Positions 1-5,077 of a DNA stretch of 8,023 nucleotides are shown one piece after another (the stretch's first letter is position 1; each line of letters starts with the position of its first letter). The DNA comes from Armatimonadota bacterium (GTDB taxonomy: Bacteria; Armatimonadota; Fimbriimonadia; Fimbriimonadales; ATM1), in contig RFHN01000043.1 in NCBI GenBank assembly GCA_003695835.1, forward strand, positions 1 to 8,023, written 5' to 3'. The position numbers and the translations under genes are program-made. The notes under the pieces are model-generated. The model worked only from the letters and a program-made list of their open reading frames with translations. It had not been told where the DNA came from and ran no database searches.

Positions 1-215
1 CGGTAGTGGCAGTTGATCTTCACGCGCCCCACCGATCCTAACAGGCCGAACTGAGGATGTTCGGCCAAGAGCCGGTGCTCCGCTAACCAATGGTTCGCTC
101 GATCTCGCCGCATTCGAAATCCGTTGGCTTCCAAGACCAGCAGCATGTCAGCTTCCGACACATCCTTGGATGCGCCTTGGCGCCATCTGCGTTCGATCTT
201 GGCTGCCTTGCTCAT
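1..215 (-). CDS. HicA-like toxin of a type II toxin-antitoxin system (partial, 3' end beyond the window)
   Basis: The minus strand stays open for 71 codons from ATG 215 to the edge. HicA toxins are small double-stranded-RNA-binding-fold mRNA interferases, usually followed by the HicB antitoxin gene. The order here resembles a long HicA-like subfamily: a basic N-terminus, a helix (VLEANGF, residues 27-33), a basic segment, a histidine at 42 in RANHWLAEH where classic HicA has GSHH, then a strand-like GRVKINCHY near residues 63-71. The glycine and serine before the usual histidine are missing, so activity is uncertain. The start is ambiguous. ATG 215 touches a perfect TATAAT, so a transcript from that promoter would begin after it. 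In-frame GTG 161 or ATG 146, the latter with GGAAG five bases upstream, are alternatives. The subfamily's N-terminal pattern favours 215. That the frame is coding is likely; the HicA name is a family-pattern inference. Confidence 0.55.
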   Translation of the reverse strand, partial: MSKAAKIERRWRQGASKDVSEADMLLVLEANGFRMRRDRANHWLAEHRLLAEHPQFGLLGSVGRVKINCHY

Positions 216-246
216 ATTATACGCGCGACACCATGGGCGGTGTCAA
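216..246 (-). promoter_or_regulatory. Consensus sigma-70-type promoter of the HicA-like gene
   Basis: Read on the minus strand, a perfect -35 TTGACA (241-246) and a perfect -10 TATAAT (216-221) are separated by 19 bases, slightly longer than the ideal 17. The region is AT-rich compared with its surroundings. Transcription would be expected to begin near 209, inside the annotated reading frame. Two perfect hexamers are unlikely by chance, but the long spacer and the contact with ATG 215 leave the exact start open. Confidence 0.6.
227..244. promoter_or_regulatory. Inverted repeat between -35 and -10 of the HicA-like promoter, probable operator
   Basis: GACACC (227-232) and GGTGTC (239-244) form a perfect six-base inverted repeat around the six-base spacer ATGGGC. 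It fills the gap between the promoter hexamers and overlaps most of the -35. Toxin-antitoxin operons are typically repressed by their antitoxin bound to a palindrome over the promoter, so autoregulation by an unseen HicB-like partner is the natural inference. Confidence 0.5.
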
Positions 247-281
247 CTTAATCTTACCAGGTTTTTCCGAGGATGGCCCGC

Positions 282-629
282 TCACCCCCGAAATTCCGCC
301 ACGACCCGAATCTCCCCGACGAGGTGACGGTTGAACTCCTCCAGGTCATCAGCTGGAACCCAGAGCTCCTCGTGAAGGCCGGACTGCCCCACGACGCGCA
401 CCTCGTATCGCTCGACAAACTCCGCTTCCACGTCGAACTCGGTCACGTACCCGGAGCCCGACTCTCGCACGTTCCAGTCCCGGGCGATCTGCTCGGCGTA
501 CGCGCGGTGGAGCACCGGGTAGAAGTAGGGCTGGCCCTCGAGCCGTGGGGGAAAGGCGCGGTAGCTAGCCTCTGCGATTTTCTCAAGATCCGCCGGCCCG
601 ACCGGGCGATAAAGACGCACCGTTCGCAT
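282..629 (-). CDS. Small 'ADP-ribosylation/crystallin J1' family protein, possible ADP-ribosyltransferase fold
   Basis: The 115-residue product matches a family of short bacterial proteins commonly labelled 'ADP-ribosylation/crystallin J1'. Hallmarks are LYRPVGPADL (6-15), FPPRLEGQPYFYPVL (26-40), the helix AEQIARDWN (45-53), GYVTEF (60-65), the segment HEELWVPADDL (86-96) and EFNRHLVG (98-105). It is far too short for a DraG-type ADP-ribosylglycohydrolase (about 300 residues). An N-terminal LYR strand plus a late glutamate-rich strand is reminiscent of the ADP-ribosyltransferase fold, but that is inference; the biochemical role is unknown. ATG 629 was chosen because the family motif starts within five residues of it. 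The frame runs upstream to 782 only by entering the divergent regulator gene. No Shine-Dalgarno is visible. No signal peptide or membrane segment is visible. The next gene on this strand is the HicA-like gene, 66 bases downstream. Confidence 0.8.
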   Translation of the reverse strand: MRTVRLYRPVGPADLEKIAEASYRAFPPRLEGQPYFYPVLHRAYAEQIARDWNVRESGSGYVTEFDVEAEFVERYEVRVVGQSGLHEELWVPADDLEEFNRHLVGEIRVVAEFRG

Positions 630-644
630 TTCGGTCGAGGGGGG

Positions 645-650
645 AGTATA
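645..650 (-). promoter_or_regulatory. -10 element (TATACT) of the ADP-ribosylation/crystallin-like gene
   Basis: TATACT on the minus strand ends 15 bases before ATG 629, predicting a start of transcription near 638 and a leader of about nine bases. No convincing -35 lies at the usual distance (GGTTAC at 668-673). The lack of a Shine-Dalgarno sequence fits a near-leaderless transcript. Confidence 0.4.
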
Positions 651-668
651 TCGCAGGCCGTTAAGGGG

Positions 669-674
669 TAACCT
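669..674 (+). promoter_or_regulatory. Candidate -10 element (TAACCT) of the Crp/Fnr regulator gene
   Basis: TAACCT fits the TANNNT pattern and ends ten bases before GTG 685, implying a leader of about four bases. AAGGGG at 663-668 lies too far upstream (16 bases) to be a good Shine-Dalgarno. The site sits in the 55-base gap shared with the divergent gene. Evidence is weak by itself and gains support from the same arrangement at other genes in the window. Confidence 0.3.
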
Positions 675-684
675 GAAGCCGACC

Positions 685-1371
685 GTGAACCAGCATTTCG
701 AAATCCTGAAAGCGAGCACGCTCTTGTCGCACCTTGATGACAAGAAGCTCATGGTCCTCGCCCAGGTCTCGCGCTTGTGCACGGTCGCGAGGGGCGAGGC
801 GATCTGGTCGCACGGCTCGCAAGTGGATTTCTTCGGAGTGATTCACAAGGGATTCGTCCAAATGGTCCGCACTTCGCCCAACGGCATCGAGACGACGATC
901 GAGGTTATCGGACCGCGCCAATGCTTCGGACTGCTCGGCACGGTGGACAACGAAGGATGTCCGCTGCGCGCAGAGGCGATGACCGATGTCAGCTTTCTGC
1001 GCGTGCCCAAGGCGCACTTCAAAGCCATCTTCGAGACCAGTCCCGTGATCAAAGACGTGTTGATGAAAAAGACCATCAACCGGCTTCGCTCGGCGCATGG
1101 GCTTTTGAGTCTTCTCGCCGGCGGACGCGTGGAACAACGCGTCGCAGCTATTCTCTTGACGCTCGCGAAGTCTTACGGCGAAGAGCGAGAGGAAGGAATC
1201 TGGCTCAGCATCCCGATCACGAGACAAGAGTTAGCCCAAATGTCCGGAACGACGGTCGAGACGACCATCCGCACGATGAGCAAATGGCAAAAAGAGGGTG
1301 TTGTGCGGACGGACGATCATCACATCACACTCCAAGATCTGGATGCGCTCGAGCGTCTCGTTCAAGCCTGA
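685..1371 (+). CDS. Crp/Fnr-family transcriptional regulator
   Basis: The 228-residue length is typical of the family: an N-terminal cyclic-nucleotide-binding-type beta-barrel (about 5-120), a long dimerisation helix (about 121-145) and a winged helix-turn-helix (about 150-226). In the helix-turn-helix, TRQELAQMSG (179-188) is followed by the recognition helix TTVETTIRTM (189-198), close to Fnr's TVETISR; Crp has arginine where this protein has V191. The phosphate-binding cassette lacks the glutamate of Crp's GEL motif (FGLLG, 81-85) but keeps R95. The cysteines (32, 80, 92) do not form Fnr's iron-sulfur cluster pattern. The effector is therefore unknown and cAMP is doubtful. The start is GTG 685, where the usual N-terminal EIL..S.LL pattern begins. 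The gene is divergent from the ADP-ribosylation/crystallin-like gene, and its last ten bases overlap the end of the convergent decarboxylase gene. It is a candidate regulator of the palindrome at 3916-3933. Confidence 0.9.
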   Translation: MNQHFEILKASTLLSHLDDKKLMVLAQVSRLCTVARGEAIWSHGSQVDFFGVIHKGFVQMVRTSPNGIETTIEVIGPRQCFGLLGTVDNEGCPLRAEAMTDVSFLRVPKAHFKAIFETSPVIKDVLMKKTINRLRSAHGLLSLLAGGRVEQRVAAILLTLAKSYGEEREEGIWLSIPITRQELAQMSGTTVETTIRTMSKWQKEGVVRTDDHHITLQDLDALERLVQA

Positions 1372-3299
1372 CCGGACCCGATCTGCGCCCAAGCCTCTTC
1401 CGCCGCCGCAAACAGATCCTCGACCATCTCCGAAAGATAATACCGACCTCTTGCCTTCGCCGCTCCATACCACGGATTCATCAGTGTAGAGCGCAACACG
1501 AACACTCCTTCCTTCTCATACTCTTCTGCAGAAACGCCCAAAGCGTCGAGAAAGCATCCCAGAGTCTGCGGCGAGTAGCGGTGCGCCGTCAAGAACGTGC
1601 GACTCACGAAGAACCGTTGGTCGTAGATGTGACGCTCTGCCTCTCGCGGAATCGTGAAACGTTCATAGACGAGGCGGTTCAAGCGGTTGATGTCGCTCAA
1701 CCCGGCTCCTGTGGCCGGCCGGAATGCGAAACACACGATGTTGCTTTGGGGGGTAGTAAGCGGAATGGCGATTACGCTCCGACCCGGACTCCAGTCGCTG
1801 AAGTTCGAAAGCAAAGCGTGCAACTCGCTCGCGTTCCGAACGCCTTCCCGGATCACGACGCCGAGACCGGAGGAAGTCAACGGAATCAGCGAATGATGAA
1901 GCCATACGGCGGCGGCTGCCGCCCCCGGTTTGCTTCCTTCCACGATGTAGGGGCCAATCGCATCCGAGCGGCTCTCGGCCTCGGTATCTCGAAAGTCCTC
2001 GGCAAGGTACGGCGTGTCTTGCCGCAAAATGGGTTTGACCAGGTTCGACCGGAAGCAGATCGCCCCGCAGGGGTACGGCACGTAGCCGAGCTTGTGCGGG
2101 TCCACCGTGATCGAATCCGCCTCGGGCAAGGCTTGGAGCGCATCGCAGGGCGCTCCGACCGGAAGGTCTAGCCGAATCGTGCGAACCTCTCCGCCGACGC
2201 GTACGTCGGTCTGGGGCTCGCCCAAGCCTGCCCGCTCGGGGACGATGAGCGTGCGGAGATAGCCACCGTATGCCGCGTCGGCATGGAGCCACCAAACCGG
2301 TCTCTTCTCTTCCTTGCGCCGGCGGCGCAGGGTCGCAATCTCATCAAGAGGATCCAACGAACCCTCTTCGGTCGTTCCAAGGGTCGCGACGACGGCGAGG
2401 ACGTGAGCCTCGCGCCGATCGAGCTGTTCGAGAATCTCCGCCAATGCGTCCACACGCATTCGGAACCCGGAGTCCACGGGAACGCTGACGAGGTTGCCGC
2501 GCCCGATTCCGAGCAGGTCTGCCACCTTTGAGAGAGAGTAATGGCACGCCTCCGAAACGATGACCACCCCCTCGCCGCCAATCGAATTCCAGACCGCTCC
2601 AATGCCGCGCACCGCCGGGTTGTAGGGAGAGGAAAGATAGGCCTCGACCACCTCCGCGATCGGCGCGCCCTTTGCCACGCAAGCGCGGAAGGTCTCGTCG
2701 AACGCCCGCATCGCCTCGAGAGGCGTTTTGTTCAACCACTCTTCCTCGTCCGCCGGAACGGAAAAGGCTTTTGCCAGGTCTCTCGTAAGCAGCGGCAGAT
2801 AGCGCACGTGCCTCGCCGCCCAGAGCGCCTCCAGATTTGCCACCGTGCCTCCACTCGTGAGGTGCGCCCAAGAGTCCTCGCCATAACCGAGCATCGTCGA
2901 GAGCATCCTTCCCGCCTCCAGCTCGAGGCGCACGGTAACGGGCGCGGCTTCGTGCGTGACGTTGTTGGGGTTGTAAAGCATCCCGGCGAAATAGCCCGCA
3001 ATCGCAGCCAGAGACTGTTCCGAAAGCATGTGAGCGGCATAGCGGGGACTGTAGAAGGGATAGTCCGCCTTCAAACGGGCCAACAACTCTGCGAGCCGAT
3101 CGCGGAACTCGTCCCAAAACGGTTCATGCTCTCTCTTCTGCGCCGAGCCGATGAGCTGCCCGTCCTCTGGGAAGTAGTTCCTTCGCCAGAAGTAGTAGTC
3201 GTCCAGGATCTGCGCGATCAGCGGCTTGAATGCGTCCGCGTTCTCCGCGTTCGGCCCTGCAAACCAGGCGGCCGGGTCGGCGACGGTTTCTCGTTCCAT
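1362..3299 (-). CDS. PLP-dependent group II amino acid decarboxylase, tyrosine decarboxylase-like
   Basis: The 645-residue product belongs to the fold-type I group II decarboxylases (glutamate, aromatic amino acid and tyrosine decarboxylases). Visible elements are NPNNVTHEAAP (110-120), the phosphate-binding TSGGTVANLEALW (148-160), H253 in SEACHYSLSKVAD for stacking on the cofactor ring, D341 in HADAAYGG for the pyridine nitrogen, and the Schiff-base lysine K403 in TVDPHKLGYVPY. The N-terminal AEN....F..WRRNYFPED (18-46), EGSKPGAAAAAVW (454-466) and VLRSTLMNPW (601-610) align best, from memory, with bacterial tyrosine decarboxylases of about 620 residues, so the length fits that branch. It should release CO2 and an amine; the substrate is not proven. 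No amine/amino acid antiporter is adjacent. ATG 3299 lies one base after the mobA stop and has GGAG seven bases upstream, so translation is probably coupled. The gene end overlaps the convergent regulator gene by ten bases. Confidence 0.9.
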   Translation of the reverse strand: MERETVADPAAWFAGPNAENADAFKPLIAQILDDYYFWRRNYFPEDGQLIGSAQKREHEPFWDEFRDRLAELLARLKADYPFYSPRYAAHMLSEQSLAAIAGYFAGMLYNPNNVTHEAAPVTVRLELEAGRMLSTMLGYGEDSWAHLTSGGTVANLEALWAARHVRYLPLLTRDLAKAFSVPADEEEWLNKTPLEAMRAFDETFRACVAKGAPIAEVVEAYLSSPYNPAVRGIGAVWNSIGGEGVVIVSEACHYSLSKVADLLGIGRGNLVSVPVDSGFRMRVDALAEILEQLDRREAHVLAVVATLGTTEEGSLDPLDEIATLRRRRKEEKRPVWWLHADAAYGGYLRTLIVPERAGLGEPQTDVRVGGEVRTIRLDLPVGAPCDALQALPEADSITVDPHKLGYVPYPCGAICFRSNLVKPILRQDTPYLAEDFRDTEAESRSDAIGPYIVEGSKPGAAAAAVWLHHSLIPLTSSGLGVVIREGVRNASELHALLSNFSDWSPGRSVIAIPLTTPQSNIVCFAFRPATGAGLSDINRLNRLVYERFTIPREAERHIYDQRFFVSRTFLTAHRYSPQTLGCFLDALGVSAEEYEKEGVFVLRSTLMNPWYGAAKARGRYYLSEMVEDLFAAAEEAWAQIGSGQA

Positions 3300-3300
3300 C

Positions 3301-3882
3301 CTAACGCTCCGCTTGATACCCTCTCACGAGCTTGCGGAGTTCGTCCGGTGTATCGGCGCTCGCGATGCATTTCGGATCGAATCCGGCCGCAACAAGCTCA
3401 GCGCTCTCGACAGTCTGTATGTCCAAGAGATCGAGCCAGGGCATCAACCGATTTTCGCCAAGACTGTTCAAAAGCCTCAATTCGCCGAACGCGAAGTCTC
3501 GATAGAGTGCGCACAGCGGTTGCCATTTTCCACTGCGTAACGGCACAACGGCCGCCTGTTCTTCCCCGATCCTCTGCCGGAAGTAAGGCACAAGCCGGGC
3601 ATCGAATAACGGAATGTCGCAAGCCAGAAGGAACACATACGGCTGTCGAGGCTCGAACCGAGCCAGCGCCTGAAGAGGGCCCTTGAAGTCGTCGCGGTCC
3701 GGCAGGAATTCACACCCTTCAATCTGGTGCCTCCCCAGGATGGTAACGCGCGCGCAGACCTCTCTCAATCGCTGCGCCAGCAGGCGAACGAGCGGAACGC
3801 CGTCCACCTCGATCAACGCCTTGTCCCGGCCCATCCGCCGACTCGCGCCGCCGGCGAGAAGCACGCCCTCTACATCGCGCAC
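3301..3882 (-). CDS. mobA: Molybdenum cofactor guanylyltransferase MobA
   Basis: MobA attaches GMP from GTP to molybdopterin in the cytoplasm, giving the guanine dinucleotide form used by DMSO-reductase-type enzymes such as nitrate and formate enzymes. The 193 residues match the family length. Seen in order: the nucleotide-binding signature LLAGGASRRMGRDKA (8-22), GPLQAL (68-73), LACDIP (86-91) with the metal-binding aspartate D89, the QPLCALY segment (121-127) and the C-terminal ADTPDEL (176-182). It starts at GTG 3882; in-frame upstream codons soon reach a stop, and the signature begins within eight residues. No good Shine-Dalgarno is present, but TAGGCT stands six bases before the start, suggesting a leaderless message. 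It is the first gene of an operon with the decarboxylase. No other cofactor-synthesis or molybdoenzyme gene lies in the window. A MocA-type cytidylyltransferase is a less likely alternative. Confidence 0.87.
   Translation of the reverse strand: MRDVEGVLLAGGASRRMGRDKALIEVDGVPLVRLLAQRLREVCARVTILGRHQIEGCEFLPDRDDFKGPLQALARFEPRQPYVFLLACDIPLFDARLVPYFRQRIGEEQAAVVPLRSGKWQPLCALYRDFAFGELRLLNSLGENRLMPWLDLLDIQTVESAELVAAGFDPKCIASADTPDELRKLVRGYQAER
3307..3310 (-). promoter_or_regulatory. Shine-Dalgarno (GGAG) of the decarboxylase gene inside the end of mobA
   Basis: GGAG lies seven bases before ATG 3299 within the last codons of mobA, whose TAG stop ends one base before the next start. This well-placed site at an internal operon gene contrasts with the promoter-proximal starts, most of which have none. 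Confidence 0.6.
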
Positions 3883-3888
3883 AAAAAC

Positions 3889-3894
3889 AGCCTA
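3889..3894 (-). promoter_or_regulatory. -10 element (TAGGCT) of mobA, leaderless arrangement
   Basis: On the minus strand TAGGCT ends exactly six bases before GTG 3882, so transcription would be expected to start at or next to the G of the start codon. No strong -35 is seen; the Crp/Fnr-type palindrome occupies that region with its centre about 42.5 bases from the predicted start. Confidence 0.45.
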
Positions 3895-3915
3895 CCCCTG
3901 AAACGAGCCGCCCGA

Positions 3916-3933
3916 ATGTGACCGTTGTCATAT
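3916..3933. promoter_or_regulatory. Crp/Fnr-type operator between mobA and the carboxymuconolactone decarboxylase-like gene
   Basis: The arms ATGTGAC (3916-3922) and GTCATAT (3927-3933) flank CGTT and are complementary at six of seven positions. Read as a Crp site, it is TGTGA-N6-TCATA, nine of ten bases of the consensus; read as an Fnr-type site, the core is TGAC-N4-GTCA. The centre is at 3924.5. With transcription starting at the two start codons, that is -41.5 for the plus-strand gene and -42.5 for mobA, the class II activator position, which would explain the absence of -35 hexamers. The regulator encoded at 685-1371 is a candidate binder, but its recognition helix has V191 where Crp has arginine, so a different family member could bind here. 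Confidence 0.6.
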
Positions 3934-3953
3934 CCTCGGAGAGCCACAACGAG

Positions 3954-3959
3954 TAATCT
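3954..3959 (+). promoter_or_regulatory. -10 element (TAATCT) of the carboxymuconolactone decarboxylase-like gene, leaderless arrangement
   Basis: TAATCT ends six bases before ATG 3966, so position +1 would be the A of the ATG. No Shine-Dalgarno exists near the start; GGAGAG at 3938-3943 is over 20 bases away. No -35 hexamer is seen at 17 bases, consistent with activator dependence through the palindrome upstream. Confidence 0.5.
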
Positions 3960-3965
3960 TTGCGC

Positions 3966-4283
3966 ATGGCCAAGTTGCCCAAACGGTACACCGCGTTCCT
4001 CGAGAAGTACCCGGAGATTGGAAACGCCTATCACTCGCTCGGCGAAGCCGTTTCGAAAGCCGGCCCGCTGGATGCGAAGACGGTCGCCCTTGTCAAGCTG
4101 GGGCTATCCATTGGCGCGAAGATGGAGGGGGCCGTCCACAGCCACACCCGGAAAGCGCTCGAAGCTGGCGCCTCGCCCGACGAGATCCGCCACGTCGCCC
4201 TTCTTTCGACGCCGACGCTCGGCTTCCCGAATATGATGGCGGCCCTTTCCTGGATCGAGGACGTCTTGGACGAGCAGTCGTGA
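3966..4283 (+). CDS. Carboxymuconolactone decarboxylase / AhpD-like family protein without catalytic cysteines
   Basis: The 105-residue all-helical product has the compact CMD/AhpD domain: PLDAKTVALVKLGLSIGA (34-51), the conserved E54, then GAVHSHTRKALEAGASPDEIRHVALL (55-80) and TLGFPNMMAALSWI (84-97). In AhpD-type enzymes this region carries CxxC for peroxidase-reductase chemistry; here the corresponding segment is EGAVHSH, keeping E54, H58 and H60 but with no cysteine anywhere. It therefore cannot act as a thiol peroxidase partner. It belongs to a widespread Cys-less subfamily of unknown reaction, in which H58 and H60 are candidates for metal or substrate binding (inference). ATG 3966 was preferred to TTG 3960 because of codon type and the -10 position. 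It is divergent from mobA across an 83-base gap with a shared operator, and 27 bases from the convergent ThuA-domain gene; no terminator is seen there. Confidence 0.85.
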   Translation: MAKLPKRYTAFLEKYPEIGNAYHSLGEAVSKAGPLDAKTVALVKLGLSIGAKMEGAVHSHTRKALEAGASPDEIRHVALLSTPTLGFPNMMAALSWIEDVLDEQS

Positions 4284-4310
4284 CGGAGCGCCGAAGTCTT
4301 CGATTCCCGC

Positions 4311-5027
4311 CTACTTAGCGGTGTCTCGCCGAGCAACGAGCAGGATCGCGTCTCGTAGCATGAGCTGGAAGCGGGCGTCATCCCAGGTCGAAGCGGTATG
4401 CCCCAAGCCGGTGTACCAGGACCTCCCTCCATCGAAGTCTTGTTGCCAGACGATCGGATGGTCCTCTCCCATGACGCCGCCGGAGTAACTCGATTCATCC
4501 ACGCGCGCCAGGACGGTGACGCGTCCGCGCGGGTTCTGCCGGTAGTCGTACCATTCGTCCTCCCACCAAGACTCAACCGGCATGTGCCTCATGCTGAAGA
4601 GCGTCGGTTGTTCGACGATCACGCGGGCTCGCTGGACCGGCGGATGAGAACGGAAATACGCGCCGACAAGGCGACCGTACCACTCCCAATCATACTCCGT
4701 ATCCGCTGCGCTGTGGATACCGACGAAGCCTCCGCCCGAGCGAATGAAGCGCTGGAGAGCAGCCTCTTCGTCGGAGTTGAGAATGTCGCCGGTCGTCAAA
4801 AGGAAGACCACAACGTCTTTTGTCGTGAGATTGCCGTCCGTGATCCTGCCCGAGTCGCCGGTTACCTCCAAGACGAAACCCTCTTTCGCCGCGATCTGTC
4901 GGAGCACACTCACAGCGTGCGGAATCACCTCATGCCGATAGTCAGCCGTTTCCGTCAGGGCGAGCACGCGCACCGGCGGCACGGCAAACTCGATCGCGGC
5001 GACGGCGAGAAGCGCTGAAAGAGCCAT
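4311..5027 (-). CDS. ThuA-domain protein, probably exported or membrane-anchored
   Basis: ThuA (trehalose utilisation) domains have a glutamine-amidotransferase-like fold and are linked to sugar and 3-keto-sugar metabolism; the reaction of this one is not known. From M1 at 5027 (238 residues) it has a hydrophobic N-terminus (about 1-18) and then the domain: VRVLALTETADYRHE (19-33), GGGFVGIHSAADTEYDW (98-114), LVGAYFRSHP (120-129), a DEWYDY-like WEDEWYDY (155-162), SSYSGGVMGEDHPIVW (179-194) and GGRSWYTGLGHTASTW (200-215). These are family hallmarks over its full length. An alternative ATG at 5096 would add 23 basic residues before the hydrophobic stretch but would overlap the start of the divergent permease; neither has a Shine-Dalgarno. 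A TAAACT eight bases upstream favours 5027. Position beside a sugar permease suggests carbohydrate use. Confidence 0.82.
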   Translation of the reverse strand: MALSALLAVAAIEFAVPPVRVLALTETADYRHEVIPHAVSVLRQIAAKEGFVLEVTGDSGRITDGNLTTKDVVVFLLTTGDILNSDEEAALQRFIRSGGGFVGIHSAADTEYDWEWYGRLVGAYFRSHPPVQRARVIVEQPTLFSMRHMPVESWWEDEWYDYRQNPRGRVTVLARVDESSYSGGVMGEDHPIVWQQDFDGGRSWYTGLGHTASTWDDARFQLMLRDAILLVARRDTAK

Positions 5028-5035
5028 CAGAAGAA

Positions 5036-5041
5036 AGTTTA
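5036..5041 (-). promoter_or_regulatory. Candidate -10 element (TAAACT) of the ThuA-domain gene
   Basis: TAAACT on the minus strand ends eight bases before ATG 5027, implying a leader of about two bases. No clear -35 is seen. It supports 5027 over 5096 as the start. Confidence 0.35.
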
Positions 5042-5056
5042 GCCGAACGGGTCGGG

Positions 5057-5068
5057 TACAGTCCGAGG
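5057..5068 (+). promoter_or_regulatory. Candidate -10 (TACAGT) and Shine-Dalgarno (GAGG) of the ABC permease gene
   Basis: GAGG at 5065-5068 is nine bases before ATG 5078 and is an acceptable ribosome binding site. TACAGT at 5057-5062 fits TANNNT, but transcription from it would begin at about 5069 and leave GAGG out of the message. The two readings compete, so the true promoter may lie further upstream inside the ThuA-domain gene. Confidence 0.3.
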
Positions 5069-5077
5069 CTCGCGGGG

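Noticed and set aside
660..672. GTTA-N5-TAAC inverted repeat upstream of the regulator gene, considered as an autoregulatory operator
   Set aside because: Four-base arms are common by chance and it resembles neither Crp nor Fnr half sites.
282..782. Longer 166-codon version of the ADP-ribosylation/crystallin-like gene
   Set aside because: The extra 51 residues overlap the divergent regulator gene and do not belong to the family, which begins with the MRTVRLYRPVG-type N-terminus.
685..1371. Possibility that the regulator is an oxygen-sensing Fnr with an iron-sulfur cluster
   Set aside because: Only C32, C80 and C92 are present, without the clustered N-terminal cysteines of Fnr.
777..2171. 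Long plus-strand open frame of 464 codons
   Set aside because: It crosses the end of the regulator gene and lies antisense to the decarboxylase. The translation is arginine-rich and low in recognisable structure, as expected of a shadow of high-GC genes.
2541..3686. Plus-strand open frame of 381 codons
   Set aside because: It is antisense to the decarboxylase and mobA, both of which have clear catalytic motifs; its own product shows none.
4296..4306. Small palindrome CGAAGTCTTCG between the CMD-like and ThuA-domain genes, considered as a terminator
   Set aside because: The arms leave a one-base loop and no T-run follows, so it cannot form a standard intrinsic terminator.
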